Source: Phoebastria nigripes (Eukaryota; Chordata; Aves; Procellariiformes; Diomedeidae). Taken from it: a stretch of 64,000 nucleotides of DNA. The stretch is from positions 822,817 through 886,816 of the forward strand of contig JAYKAV010000933.1 in assembly GCA_035582835.1 (NCBI GenBank). Reading direction: 5' to 3'. The notes under the pieces were generated by a model that ran no database searches, was not told the DNA's origin, and saw nothing but the letters and a program-made list of their open reading frames with translations. Position numbers and translations under genes: made by a program. This document shows positions 37,331-49,742 of this stretch, piece by piece (the stretch's first letter is position 1; each line of letters begins with the position of its first letter).

Positions 37331-39834
37331 TGCCGGAGGCATTTGGTTGGAATTACCACTTGCCGCATGTCATGGTCCTGAACTGGCTGGGGAAAAAGTC
37401 CCTCCAGGCAGCCAACTGGGATTTTGGAAAATGGCTGTATGGGTGATGCTGGCTTGCTAACCCATCCCCTTCCCCAGCCCTAGCTTATGGCTCTTACTCA
37501 CATTCTGCCGTGCTGGCAAGCTCTGTGCTGGCAATCACGACATCCCTGACAGCAAAGCTGCCTCCTACACCCCCCACCACAGACACCAACACTCACCTGC
37601 CCTGGCAGGCTGCAGAAAAGCGCTGGATGCTCCATTTTTAAGGCAAAATACAAAAGCTTTGGCTAACAGAATAGTCCCATATGTTTCTGAGTCCACCTGC
37701 CAAGAGGAGGTTTTCTCAATGATTTTTGGGGATGGAATTACGACAACATAATGCCATCATGTATTCATCCTCCTCCTGAACGACTTGCTGCCCATGCTCG
37801 ATCCCTCGTGATGGTTCACATGCCAACATTATAAACAACCCTCACGATACAATACGCTTGGGTAACAGCCTGGCCCAGTATCAACCGCAAAATGTCTAGA
37901 AGTGTGGGCAGTGCCCTCCAGCTCTGACAGCCAGATTAGACACTGCAGGAAGCCGTATTTGGGGCCATTCCTTCAACAAATAAACAATGATTTCTTTTAA
38001 TATGTACTGAAATAGAAGCAGCAGCTCACACCGGGAAGTTTGTAGGTTTGCAGTGACACTAGGAGGTAAGCGGGGCGGGGAGCGGGGCTCGGCAGTCCCA
38101 CCCTGGGCAAGCAGGCTGCGATAAATACAAGACTGCGCTTCCTAAATCAGCATGGGGATGCTCGCCCGTGCCCTGCGTTGAAGGGGTTCTTGATGTAACT
38201 AAGGTTTATGATAGCTGAAAACAGAGAGAAGAGCTACAAAGAAAAAGGCACCTGTGGCTCCCACGAAGGCCAGTTTGAACACACCACCGTTACGTGACAG
38301 TGAAGCACAGCAAACTATCTGCCCTTCCCAGACTAAAAACACAGCAGGGACCAGCTTCATCCAAGGGCCGCGTGGCGGTGGTGAAGGGCAGTTAAGCATC
38401 CCCAGAAAACGTCCGCTTTTAATAAAAAGCAACATCATTTCCCAGCTCCCTGTAATAATCTCACTTCTCCTCCTCCACCAATGATGTGCTGCATTTCTCA
38501 TCTAAAGGAGAGCAAGAAATATGCAGCCCATGCCCAGCCAGTTTCTGCCTCGGCACCAGCAGAGCTGCACGTGGAAGCAGCCTCCAAAGAGCCGTCAGGG
38601 CCGGGCGTACCAGCACCGTGCACACCGCCNCAATTGCCACCTTCAGATCCTCCAGCCCAAATCCAAGGAAGTTTCCTCAAATAGTTCATTTTCTTCAGGC
38701 TTGTCCTCTTTTGGCCTTTTACATCTTTGCTGCCCTGTTAAAGGCTTGCCTTCAGCTCCCCGTTCTGGACAACCCTGTTTGCTGAACCGGGCACTGTCCA
38801 TCACTAGGACACGTCAAATCCTTCTCGTAGACGCGGTGGCTGCCTACCTGCAGCCACTGTAAGGATTTCAAAGCCAAACTTGGCTGGCAGTCAGATTTCC
38901 CAGGGTGGACTGTTTATTGGGAACGTAATTCCCATTTGTTACTGTAAGAGCGGTCAGAAAAGGAAAAAAAAAAACACATTCAGGCGGCAGTTTCAAGGCG
39001 TGATCAAATGGACCGTCCTGCTTGCTGAGCTTTTTCCATGTAATATAAACTTCCAAGTAGTAAATAATTCATGAAATATCATCCTGACAAATCTGAATAT
39101 TAGGGAATCAGAGGAATATGGAAATTATATTTCCGTATGGAAAATGCTTAGTATTAGTTCTTTCACCAAGCAGGGGCCGTTGGGACCTTCTAGCCTTGGA
39201 AAGAGTGAGAATTTGGGGCTCAGTCCTTCAGCCCTTAACAGAATAAGCACTTTTATCCCGTGCATTTCTGCTTCCCTTATCAGTGCAGTATTCAAAGACT
39301 ATTGGGACTGCTCACATGAGGAAAGGGGGAAAGATGGTTCATTCATAATGATATTCAACCAGAGTAAGACTTTGTTGTTTCAGCTGCGGGATTGCTTTCA
39401 AAGGCCATAATTTTCTTCACCTAATGCTGGGAAAGCGGCACACGCTCAGCTTGCAAACGGGGATCTGCTCCAGCCGAGCNGCATCGCTTCCTCTGCAGCG
39501 AGCCATTTCCCAGCACACGGACAGAGGGCTATCCATTACATTGTTTAAAGGAAGGGGGAAAAAAAGCCTTTTGTTGGAAATGGATGTAACAGAGCGTGAG
39601 GAAGGTCACAGGGGACAGGCAGCCTGGGAACGGGCGATTCCACCTCCCCTTGATTTGCTTTCCTTTGTTTCGGGGTGAGAACATTTCACTTGGCCAGCTC
39701 TCGTCCAGCTCCCCCGTTACGTCATATCCAGATTACTCAGTGGATGAGGTATTTGGAGTGTTACATCAGACAAATAACCTTTGTTTATATAACTTTATCT
39801 TTTTCTCAGACACTTGCTTCTCCATCTTCCTGAA

Positions 39835-39854
39835 AAATATTTATATAAATATTT
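39835..39854. repeat. Perfect 20-bp AT palindrome
   Basis: AAATATTTATATAAATATTT equals its own reverse complement. It lies in AT-rich intergenic DNA, where such palindromes can arise by chance. Confidence 0.9.
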
Positions 39855-40279
39855 GTATTTTTAGGAACGTGAACTTACTTATATCAGCCTCAGGATGACA
39901 GTCACCTTAACTATAAAATGGTACAAGTGGTTGCTGCAGAGCTCCGCAGCATTGCCTGGAACTTTTTTTGCTTCTTTCAAACACCAGTTCACCAAAACCA
40001 GAATTACGCAGGGGAGGAAACCAGTTCTGGTGAAACATAAATCTGGAAATGTCTCTCAGCCTTGAGATGGAAGCACTAGCCAAAAAGGGAACCAGAAATC
40101 CACCCTAAAATCCCAGACGTTACAGCGTTCACCACGATGTCAGAGCGCTGCGTCTGAAGCTTTGCTATAAATGCCCGATCGAACACTGGCTTCTGTCTCT
40201 GTTTCTAATGAAAAATTTCCAAAGGTCTTACTTCCACCTCTATGTAAAACAGAGGGAGGATTTTAAAGCTTTTGTTTTC

Positions 40280-40600
40280 AGGGGAGAAAACCTTCTTACT
40301 ATTACGCATTTGATCAGGTCAATATATCGCAGAGATTACGTGCTGCCTGCTTTAACACGCTGCCTTAAGCCATCTTAGTTATACTCCAGCCAGCAAAAAT
40401 ACTGCCAGTTATTCACGCTCCTGAGAAATCTCTTTCGCTTAAATTTCGTGAAAGTGCAATACGGGGGATGAGGTATGTTTTTGCAAATAGGTTACTTCAG
40501 GCAGTGTCAATCACGTGTACTTCATTCATATGAAATGCCGCCCTTCCCTCTCACTGCTCATGTGTCTTACTGCTTATTAATTGCCTGAATTTCCTGGGCA
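40280..40600. promoter_or_regulatory. Candidate regulatory patch with E-box and TALE-type site
   Basis: A repeat-free stretch of mixed composition. It contains TGTCAATCA (40,505-40,513), which is TGATTGACA on minus and close to the PBX/MEIS site. This overlaps a CACGTG E-box (40,512-40,517). A TTATTAATTG homeodomain-type core follows near 40,575. Only the motifs are seen; regulatory function is inferred. Confidence 0.25.
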
Positions 40601-41152
40601 GCTGCCAGAGATGCCGTGACAAGAGCAGCATTTACAGGAAAGCTGCTCCAGCAACCCCTGTGAAAGGGAGTTTTGCAAACAGGTGCTGGAAAGGGCTCAG
40701 GGAAAACTTTGATTGCAACACCTGAGCTTGGAAGCAGCGCTCCCACCGCAGCTCCCAGGACGGGCTCTCACCTTTCTGGCCATGCCGACACCGTCCTTCC
40801 CAACCAGCTGCAAGAAAACTGCTGGGGAGTGGACACCCTGTATCTCCAGTTTCCCTTTCCTTGCATTTTCCACATGCAGGGTCAGTCCCTGCCGAACCTC
40901 TCCCATCCGCACGGCCCCCAGACCCACGCAGACACCCACATCTGCCCTGGGGAGGGCTGCCCGCTCCACCCACCACCCTCGTGGGAGCGAGCCCACAGCA
41001 CATCCCACCCGCAAAGCTGTTCAGAAGCATCGGCTGTGAAATCCCTCTAGCCCCGAGCCATGACATGTCAGCATCTGCTGCCGCTGCTTCTTTTCCCAGG
41101 CTGCGGTTCGATAAAACAGTAAATCCAGCACTGGCATCCCAGCAACCGGATT

Positions 41153-41167
41153 AAAAAAAAAAAAAAA
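41153..41167 (+). repeat. Poly(A) tract, 15 bp
   Basis: Simple homopolymer in intergenic DNA. Confidence 0.8.
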
Positions 41168-44100
41168 GGAGAAGAAAAAGACAACTCGGCTGCACAGCAC
41201 AAGGGATTCACATGGCATAAACTTTCCACCAGTTCAAATTTGCTTAGAAACGACACTGCTAAGTTAACTTTGTGCAACTTCACTCGTTGTTCATCTTTTT
41301 TGCAGCTGCCGTTGCAGCTGGGGAAGACGAACCTCTCACCCCCCTCCATGTCCCGATGCCCATCACATGTACCCCTTTCCTCCCGGCTGGACGAGGCCGT
41401 ACAGCCCCTGTGGCCCCTTTGGTCCCCGGGCAGGATGCCCTGCGAGGGATGGGCTGAATCCGGCACAGCCCGCAGTGCTCCCGGCACTGCAGCCACTGGG
41501 TCATCCGCATTCAGCATCCCACCACTTTGTCATTTGCTTGGTTTTGCTAGACCTTAATGTTTAAGTTGAAAAGTCCATTTATATTACCCCAGAAAAACAC
41601 CAAGGAATTTTTTTCTGACATACACATTCCCTGGCTTTTTCAACTGAAAGATCTATCGGTCGGTTTATTAGCTTTGAAAGCTATCTATGCCTCCGAAACC
41701 TCTGCTGACTCGGAGTTACGGTAATACTGGATAACTCGGGTATTAATGCCAAGTTGCAAATGAGGTTTGCTCCGCTGGGCCAGCTCTCAAAAGGAACGAA
41801 TGTTTTAGGCCTGAAACTGTGTCTGTGGTCTCATAAAAAAGCCCAGCTCTCCTGGTTTTCTGTTTCTTTGCCATTAAAGGAATGATTTCATCCTGCCCTT
41901 TGCTTGTCCTCTGGTTAAAGTTTGCCTCCCTGGCAAAAGGTTCAGTGGCCTATAAAAGCACAATTCAAATTTGGAGACTTACCCAATATAATATCCCAAA
42001 ATCCCCACTTCATCGTCAGCAGTAACTTTACACGCTCACAACCCCTGTTGAACTGCCTCTTCATTCCTGGCTTGCAGTTAGCCGCTATTTCACCAGGCAA
42101 ACCCCCTCTGACCTGGCTCTGGTCTAACACCACGGCCAAACCAGCTCTCTTTACCCCCGGAGGTAGCCGGGCTGTAATCAAACACCCCAGCTCGGCCGGC
42201 CGCCACGGGGACTGCAGCACTTTGCAGCTGGGTCCCAGTTCGTAAAGGTAGTTCCTGCGGTTATTTCACCAGCCCCTTCGCTTCCAGTGAGACCGAGATG
42301 TGGAAATTCACCTGCAGGGTAAATAAATAAATAGTGCTTTCACCTTCCCAACAGGGTTTCCCGGCTGGCGGTGATGCCGGTTACGGACCAGGGCCACGCT
42401 GCCTGTGCACACATGCTGCCTGGCTCGGGATTCCCCTCCTTCCCCTCGTTTCCAGCTTGCTGTGGTGTAGCTGTAAAATCAGGCAGAACCATCAATAGCG
42501 CTTCCAAGAAATGAATGCAACCAGCAAAAATTGGGCTGGAAAACAAAATCCATTCTGCTTCTTTCGCAGAAAGTTCACAGGAGCTGCCTGCTCTGCCCCT
42601 CCTCAGACAGGCTCCTGTAAATCGATGTATTAGCAGGTCCTGCTTCTCTGAGCCAAGCTTTGTAATATGGGTGCCCATACGGAGCAGAAGGGCACATTCA
42701 TACGGCCAAAGGCAGAAATGCCGTGAGACGTTTTCCCTCCCACGCCAGAGCAGAATCTCTCTGTCTCCGAGCTGCGGAGCAGAGGATCCAGGTTTTGCCC
42801 TGGCCCTCAGGGCTTGGTCCCTGGGGACGGCAAAGGAAACTCTTCCTGGACAGCAGATCCGTGCAGCTTTCCAGGCTCTGGCAGAAGGCAGGATTCAGCC
42901 AATAACAGCAACAAAATTTGCTCCCTTTTCTTACTCCCCACTTAGCCCCTCTCTAGCCAGGAGCTTGCTTAGACTCTTGTGGCTTGCTCCAGAGCCCTGG
43001 AAGTCAGATTTTTTTCCCTGGAGCCTCCAGGCTTGGTTCCAGCTTGAAATCCCTTCTGCTAGAAGACCCCCCCAACTGTCCACCCCCCAGGTGCCCCCCA
43101 GTTACGAGCAGCTTAGCACAACCTCAGGAGCTGTCAGTTAGCAGTGATGCGCTGGCTGCTGGCCTGCCCACAAATATTTGTATTTCACAAATAAAGCAGG
43201 TTAATTTAAGCCACCACAGTCTGCAACAGTCTGACAGCTCCCTGAGGGTCCTTATAAAGCTGAGACTTAGGCAATCATCAGACTTGCAATGCATCGTAAT
43301 GCTCTGTAGACCTTTTAAATAGAGTGGGCTGGCCAAGATGTGGCTGGATTTAGTCCCGTGCTCAAAGACAGAAGCGTGGCCAAAAAAAGTGAATGCTGAA
43401 CAACCAAAGGGGTTCCCGAGANTATTTTACTGAAATAATTTCAATCCAGATGATATGTAAAAGATGGCTCTTTTTAAAAAGAGGGTACCCTTCCCTTCAT
43501 TTAAGAAGTGAAAACTCACAANGAATGCGCTCTGACATCTCGTAAGTCCTTCACCAAAGCAAAAAGTAGAAGCAGTAAGCTTGTCTGTTAATTGCATAAT
43601 AAAGGTACCTGAGTTTAGACTTGTACAGTCAGTTCTGCCACACCCGCAAGCCTGTTTATTTAAAACACATCAGCCTTCACTACAAGGACTCACTAGCACA
43701 ATAAAATTAAAAAACCCCACAATTCTCTTTTTTTGTCTTGTCGGTAAACTTCAAATCCTTGTTTCTGTTCTCAGTGCATTAATTTTCCACTGTTCCTGGC
43801 AAGCGCCAGCGGGTCTCAGGAGCTTGTTCTGCAAAGACACAAACTGGGGACTGATCAGTTCAGGGAGGAAACCAAAGGAGGCTGAGGAGCCCTGAAGGAC
43901 AGAAAATGGGTGGCTGACGTGGAGCCCTTGTTGTGGAGTGACGCACATCACCTCTTAGCAGCAGCCAGAGGTCTGAATAAAAATAAAGCTGCTCTATCCG
44001 AATTGAGCAGAGCAGGGAGTTGCTTGAGGCTTCCCAGCCTGACCTGCTCTGGTCACTGTGGCTGCAGAAGGTTCCCACTGGGCAGCATGGAGAGGACACC

Positions 44101-45539
44101 AAAGGACTTGCAGGGGACAGAGAAACGAAGCAGAGTGGTCTCCAATTTTAAATAGCCAGCTAACTCACCAAGGTAACCTCCCAGCTGGGCCTCACGTGCA
44201 GCAATGGAAACGGTGGTGAAAGCATTTAGCATCTCGCCTGACAAAGCTGCATCACTCCCACCGGTGGCACATGATGTGCAGAAGGCCCAGGAGAAGACTA
44301 TTTTTTTTCCTGGTCCCGTCACATGCTGTAGGTCAAGATTATAATGCATGGATGAATCCCACACAACAAAGCTGGTATCTGTTGACTCTCATGGCTGATG
44401 TTTTGGAACAATAATTCATATTTGTCTCCCTGGATACAGAGAACCGAACAACTTGGTTTAGCACCGCACAGCCTTGCCCTGAGGACTTGTCGTTGTTGAT
44501 GAGTAAACCACCACCTCTGCTACTGAGGTCCTCTGCTTTGACATCCCTCCGGGGCAGAACGTAGGGTATTTTCTAAGCGTCAGTTGTGAAAAACGACTTC
44601 CCTTTCCGGTCCTACGCAGGGCAGGCAATCAGCTCACCCCTCTTGGGCAAGAAAGCCGGCTATTTAAAACACAGTCACCCAAGCTCCCCCGACACAGGCA
44701 CAGGCTGCTGCCCTAGTTAGGAGCTCCCCGGTGCAGGGCAAATTAGATCACCGTAACACAATATGGGATACAGGAATGATCAGCATGAACGCTGTGACTT
44801 TGATCTCAGTGATGGGAAGAGCAGCATTTCACTTGACACCAACCCTGTGCCCTTATTCCCAGCACACTCCGATGCCCCTTGTTTTTTTTAAGATGCCCTT
44901 TGGCTTTTGTTCTCCGCTTCATTTGCTTTTGATGCAGGAATTTGAGACCTAGTCGAAAATGGTATTTTTAGAAAGGTGAACATTGATCACTGATTTTTTT
45001 CTAGTAAAGGTCAGCTGCAGGAAAGGATCAGCACAATCCTGCAGTGCTTAGGACCTAAGCTCCTAAGAGGAACATAAGGCAGGGTGAAAGGAATATCAGC
45101 TCATCTCTCCTAGGGTGTACCAAAAACATGTAAGATGGCACAGGACCACATTATCCATACTCAGGAATCCCCATATTGCCAGGGTAACAGATTCAGGGGA
45201 ACAACTACCACCTCCATTTAGAGCAATGCTGCCAAGGAGAGCCCTGGGGGCATTGCCACCCCTCTAGCCAGTGAGCAATTACACAGAACCAGGAAACTCA
45301 TCCACACCACACCTCTGGGCCCAGAAAATCCTGAGGGCCCTCCAGTCTCAGCCTTCAGAGAAGAATGAGGATTGGTGGTTTAACATATTGAGCCAGACTC
45401 TTCTGAGCTGTGCAGTGGAAAAAAAAAAAAAAACCCAACATCAAACCAAGAGGCAGTAGGTAAGCTGCAATAGGGACTCTTCAGCTAGTTAAGAAAATAC
45501 CCCACAATTCTCAACAAAGGTGGTCAAGTGTTGAATGGG

Positions 45540-45700
45540 GCAATCAAATGTTGATAGTGCATCCATCCTGGGAGATACTCAAAGCTTTCCCCAACAAGGC
45601 ACTGAGCAACCAGGTCTAACTTCAAAGCTAGCCCTGTTTTAGTGGGGTTGGACCAGAGACCTTCAAATGTCCCTTCTGATCTAAACTGTCTTATTGACTT
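45540..45700 (+). mobile_element. Old CR1-like LINE fragment (3' part)
   Basis: The plus strand has the typical order of the CR1 3' end in diverged form: GGGAGATACTCAAAG, then GAGCAACCAGGTCTAAC, GCCCTGTTTTAG, GGGGTTGGACCAGAGACC and finally TGTCCCTTCTGATCTAAAC. These match the family's GAGATATTCAAA, GGCAACCTGNTCTAG, CCCTGCTTGAGCAGGGGGGTTGGACTAGATGA and GGTCCCTTCCAACC words. The terminal ATTCTATGA octamers are not seen. It codes for nothing. Confidence 0.75.
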
Positions 45701-46054
45701 ACTGGACTAGGCCCTGATTTGGGATTTTTCCAGACAGAAGACAGTAGGTAACGTGAGAGAGATCTAAGATCCCCTAGGCAAGAACATGCTTGGCAAATAG
45801 CTTGGTTTGGTATTGTGTTTTAGCCTCACAAGACATAGACTCTGCCAAAGCACTCTGCAAGCATTCTCCATCCTACTGGAGAGAGGAAGATACACAGAAA
45901 GCAAATCCATAGTGTTGTGCTCCTAGGGAGTGGAAAGATGCAGGATTTAGCAGGCACAGACCACACGCTGGTGCTTGCCAGGAAGCTGATGAACAGTTCA
46001 TTGGATCTTCTCTGGGTCAGAGATTCNAAGTCAGAGATAAAAAACAAACACAGA

Positions 46055-47466
46055 TTAAGTCTGAAATCACTTTATTGAAAAATTTCATACAAGACTAGTC
46101 AGTGGCAAAAACATCCAAGTGTGATACAGCAACACCACAGACAAGCTCCTTACACATCTCAACTTGAGGCTGATTCATTTACAAAACAGCCACTGTCTCC
46201 ACATACTCGGCTTTCCAGAGACATGTGCAACATCCTGTCATGTCAGTGAGTTTCAGTGCAGCACAGGGAGCAGAGTTTGTCTTTACATTAAATAAGATTA
46301 GCTATGAGACTGATTTTTCCTGTGAGAGGTATGAAAGGCCCTGTAGGTCTATTGAGAATGCTGTTTGCAACATAAGGCATCATTCCCACCCACCCCAGCT
46401 CATTCAAAACACTGACTGAAAGCCTGTAACAAAATATTTTGCCAATAAAAATCTTTCAGAAAACTAGTATAAAAAAAAATTGCTAGATATAGCATAAAAC
46501 TATCAAAAAGTGACTGTGCCAACTTCGCCTTTACACAAATAGTATTCTTTAAAAAAAAAAAAAAAAATCACATTACATTAGAAATTCACACAATATATAA
46601 CATATTGCATCTTTCTGAAATAGTCTGTGCAGCAGAAGCTCCATACAGTACCTGGGCAGTTACAAGACGGACCAGTAGCTCCCCTTTAGTTCTGCTGTCT
46701 CCACAGCAGCTGCCAAGAACTTGGCTATNGCAGTTTTAGGATTTAGAAAGTAGAAAGTTGCAAGATGGCAAACCAAGTGTTTGTAAATCAGTACCATTCC
46801 TTCTCAAGAAGGAGAAAAAACTAGCACAGGATCTTGATTAAAAAGATATTACATATTACTTGTTGCTGGTATCAGTGAGACAATATAGTTTTGACTGTTT
46901 CTATGTCAGTTTTTATTTGCAGAGTACCACTTCATGTGCCAGAGAGGTACCTGCAGCATCTTTCAGTGATTTCTGGTCTAATAAGAACATACAGCCAAGC
47001 CACAGGAGCAAGTAAGAACACATCAGCTTACTTTGTTTCATGAAAAAACACTGTAAGACACTGACAGACACNGGGTTGTCAGCCTGCTGTCTGGAAATAA
47101 TTAACATTGATTGTTTCCCCAATTCAATTTTCAGCAACCTGGAAGGTGTTACATAGAAGAGCAATCACTATCTTGCCCCCTTCTTTTCCAGGCACAAGAT
47201 TCAAAGCTCCTGCAACCTTCATGCACAGCTATGCAGGAAAGGAGCTGAATCCCCAGGGGTTGAAGGTACTGCCATGTGTGACCCACTCTGTATTTGGTGA
47301 CTTAATCTTCTCAAGTAACTCAGCAAGAGCTTAGTAACATTCTGCATAAACTTGGAGAATATCAGAAGCGGGCTTTACATTTGAGGATGTACAAATCAGA
47401 TGACTTGCTTCTCTAAGAAAACAGCAGTAACCCATTCAGACACAGTTAGCATAGGGATTGTTTTTG
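46055..47466 (-). other. OSGIN1: OSGIN1 3' untranslated region
   Basis: The region runs from the TAA stop at 47,467-47,469 down to a poly(A) site near 46,055, about 1.4 kb. Near its end is AATAAA on the minus strand (46,071-46,076). A T/GT-rich stretch (CTGTGTTTGTTTTTTATC) follows about 20 nt later, as expected of a cleavage signal. The region is AT-rich with homopolymers. The exact 3' end is inferred. Confidence 0.75.
46071..46076 (-). terminator. OSGIN1: OSGIN1 poly(A) signal AATAAA
   Basis: A canonical hexamer (CAATAAAGTG on the minus strand) followed at the right distance by a GT/T-rich downstream element. It is the last good signal before the gene-free interval. Confidence 0.8.
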
Positions 47467-48460
47467 TTAGGGGGGATTTTTGTTTGCTTTCTTTAACAGA
47501 GAGCTGGCAACAGCCAGAGCCCCTCCCTGTACAAAGCGTACAAAGTTGTCTCCAGCTAGAGGTCCTAGAGCATAAAGCCCTTTCTCCTGAGTACATTCAT
47601 AGGTGAATGGGTCAACATCTATGGGATTCCTCTTTGGATTGACTGGTTGGTCACTGTCCATTGCCAAGTCAATGCCATTATTTGGCAGAAAGGAGAGGTT
47701 GGGGTTTGAGCCAGTTAGAACGAGAGCCATGGAAATTTTATAAACTTTCTGGTAGCCATTCTTGTCTTGAAAGATACATTTCTTGTCCTTGCTGAAGGAT
47801 AGCACATGATGTTCAGGAAGGCTAACGTAACACTCATAGGGCCCAGCACAAGCAGCTGACTGTTCTTTCATCATCTGATGGACTTTGTGGTATTCAGGGT
47901 ACATCATTTTAGGGAGCTGGTTAAAAATAAGACCTGGATCACTGACTCGTCTCCGAAAAACATGGATTACTGGAATATTGCAGTGGTGAGCAAAGAGAAT
48001 CGCATCAGCAGCTGTCAGACCAGCACCTACGATCAAGACCGGATCTGACATGATGCCAATGCTGTTGTTCTTCACTGCTTCCTCTAGGGCAGACAGCTGG
48101 TGATGGACATAGGAAAGGTTCTCTCCCTTGACCCCAAGCCAAGTAGGACTATCGTATGTTCCTGTAGCTAAGACCACATTCTCTGCATAGATGGAGAAGG
48201 GCTCTTTATCACCTTTCACAGTTTTGAAAAATCCATCCACCTGAAAGACCTCCATACTTTTCTCATTGAAGTTCCAGAGTGAGTCACTATTCTCCTGCAG
48301 ATCTTTCTGTGTGTGGTTGGAGATGCTCTCTGCGCTCACTTTCCTCACAGAGGTCACAACAGTACCACATCTGAAATTCTTCTGCAGTCCTTTCTTCATC
48401 ACATAGTGTTGGTAATATTGAGCAATATCTTCTGCTGTGGCTCTATTGTTTCTGAGGCCT
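47467..48460 (-). CDS. OSGIN1: OSGIN1 exon 6 (last coding exon; second nucleotide-binding motif and C-terminus)
   Basis: The exon codes for residues 169-499 and ends at a TAA stop. The acceptor TTATTACAG at 48,461 joins in phase 2 to exon 5, giving RGLRNNRATAEDIAQYY. Visible motifs are VVLATGTYDSP (about 264-274) and a second Rossmann glycine motif VLIVGAGLTAAD (glycines 314 and 316). Further on are NIPVIHVFRRRVSDPGLIF, LPKMMYPEYHKVHQMM and the C-terminal GPLAGDNFVRFVQGGALA. From memory these match mammalian OSGIN1 almost word for word, and better than OSGIN2, which has LVGDNFVRFLKGGALG. A poorly conserved linker at about 209-250 is longer than in human, which explains most of the extra length. 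Confidence 0.97.
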
Positions 48461-49124
48461 CTGTAATAAAGTACAAACAAAGGTCAAGCAGCAGTTAAGT
48501 AAGAGACGGGAACTTCTCCCCTCTTCCACTGAATGTATCCTAGAGCCATCTATCCTGGCACTACCAGAGAAGACTTATCTAGTTTCCCTGACTTCAGCAA
48601 ACTTATTCCTGGTATATAGAGCTAACACTCAGGTAGTTAGTAGTTTTCTCTAGCATTAATCCCATCCCTAAGAACATGGTTGCTCATTTGTGCCTTCCTC
48701 TCACATCTTGCTTCTATTCCGTTTTTAACTCCTGGACTTTTTAGTATTAATTGTTACACATCTCAAGAGCAAAAGCACCTCAGAGACTGCACAGTAGCTG
48801 AGCTGATTATACTTGTCATTAGGGACAGCAGCAGTAGACACAGAAGTCAGATGACCATGCCTTTTCCAAACTTTATTCAGAACTCATAGTCAAGGTCATC
48901 CATCTCCCCAGCGGGTGTTGAGAAGGACACATTCCAAGCAGCACTGCAACTTTACCTGAATCCATTCTGCATTCAGTGACTTTTACTGGGGCGTGGGAGA
49001 GTGTCCCTTCTCTCACTAGAATCATCCGTAACAGATGGGTAGCTACATTCAAGAAGTCCACTCCACTCCAGATTCCCAAATAACCTCTGGATATTTGCAA
49101 ATAATCACATTATAGATATCTTAC

Positions 49125-49216
49125 CTTCTCTTTTGCTTTAGCCAGTCCTTGAATGGGAGATCTGGGAGTCCCATCCATTCCCCTCTGCTCAGGGTAACCA
49201 TAGAGCCCTCAATAGA
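49125..49216 (-). CDS. OSGIN1: OSGIN1 exon 5
   Basis: A 92-nt exon between a CCAG acceptor and a GTAAGAT donor. It encodes SIEGSMVTLSRGEWMGLPDL and then PFKDWLKQKR plus two bases. The matching mammalian segment is SIEGSMVILSQGQWMGLPDLEVKDWMQKKR, from memory. It enters in phase 0 after exon 4 and leaves in phase 2 into exon 6. Residues 139-168. Confidence 0.96.
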
Positions 49217-49550
49217 CTGGAACAAGAAACACAGTAAAATGACCTTTAGTTATTTAATGTAAGAAGTGAAATGCAATTTTGTCATATTTCAATATGGCAC
49301 GGATCATGAAATCAGTGATTTCCTCTGATCTGCTGTCATGGATGAAACCATCCATGTTGCCCAAAGAGAACAACAGACTGGAAATATAAATGCCTCTTGT
49401 GCTTTTTTCCTTTTAAAACTTTTGCTTGTCTTTGTACATAAAATCAAATGTGGCTGACTGGCATATCAGAGGAGCTTTTGCCTCTCCAGTCAACACATTT
49501 GGCTATCTTACAACATGCAGACCTAAGCAGTTAGGCTTCAATTCACATAC

Positions 49551-49742
49551 ATGCCAGGCACCTCCAGGAGCGTTTCTGCCAAGAACCAGGTGGGGGACGG
49601 CTCTGTTGGTCTCATGCCACCAAGTGAGGACAGATTCTGCTGTTCCACCAAAGTCTGTGTCTGGACGCTGAAGAGTATCAAACAGAAGAGCCACAGGGCT
49701 GTGGGATCGTCCCTCCAAGCCTTCAGACAGATACTCCAAATC
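49551..49742 (-). CDS. OSGIN1: OSGIN1 exon 4
   Basis: A 192-nt exon (64 codons, residues 75-138) between a CTCTTTAG acceptor and a GTATGT donor. It begins DLEYLSEGLEGRSHSPVALL, followed by FDTLQRPDTDFGG, and ends PHLVLGRNAPGGAWH. The YLSEGLEGR...SPVALLFD and VLGRN.PGGAWH words are diagnostic of the OSGIN family, and RPDTDFGG favours OSGIN1 over OSGIN2. Reading in frame past the donor gives non-conserved residues, which confirms the exon end. Confidence 0.97.

Larger units (their letters stand above)
26800..46050. other. Intergenic interval between NECAB2 and OSGIN1
   Basis: I find no gene in this interval. Reading frames of 60-210 codons occur on both strands, as expected in GC-rich DNA, but none has a recognisable family, a consistent exon structure or domain motifs. 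It holds a CAG/CCG repeat (31.27 kb), a CpG-dense patch (37.08-37.33 kb), AT-rich patches that could be regulatory (31.6-32.35 kb and 40.28-40.6 kb), a perfect AT palindrome (39.84 kb) and a CR1-like fragment (45.54-45.70 kb). A non-coding RNA gene could be present and would not be visible this way. Confidence 0.55.

Noticed and set aside
42515..43141. 208-codon plus-strand open frame
   Set aside because: Low-complexity Ser/Pro/Leu composition with no motifs; an open frame this long is plausible by chance in GC-rich DNA.
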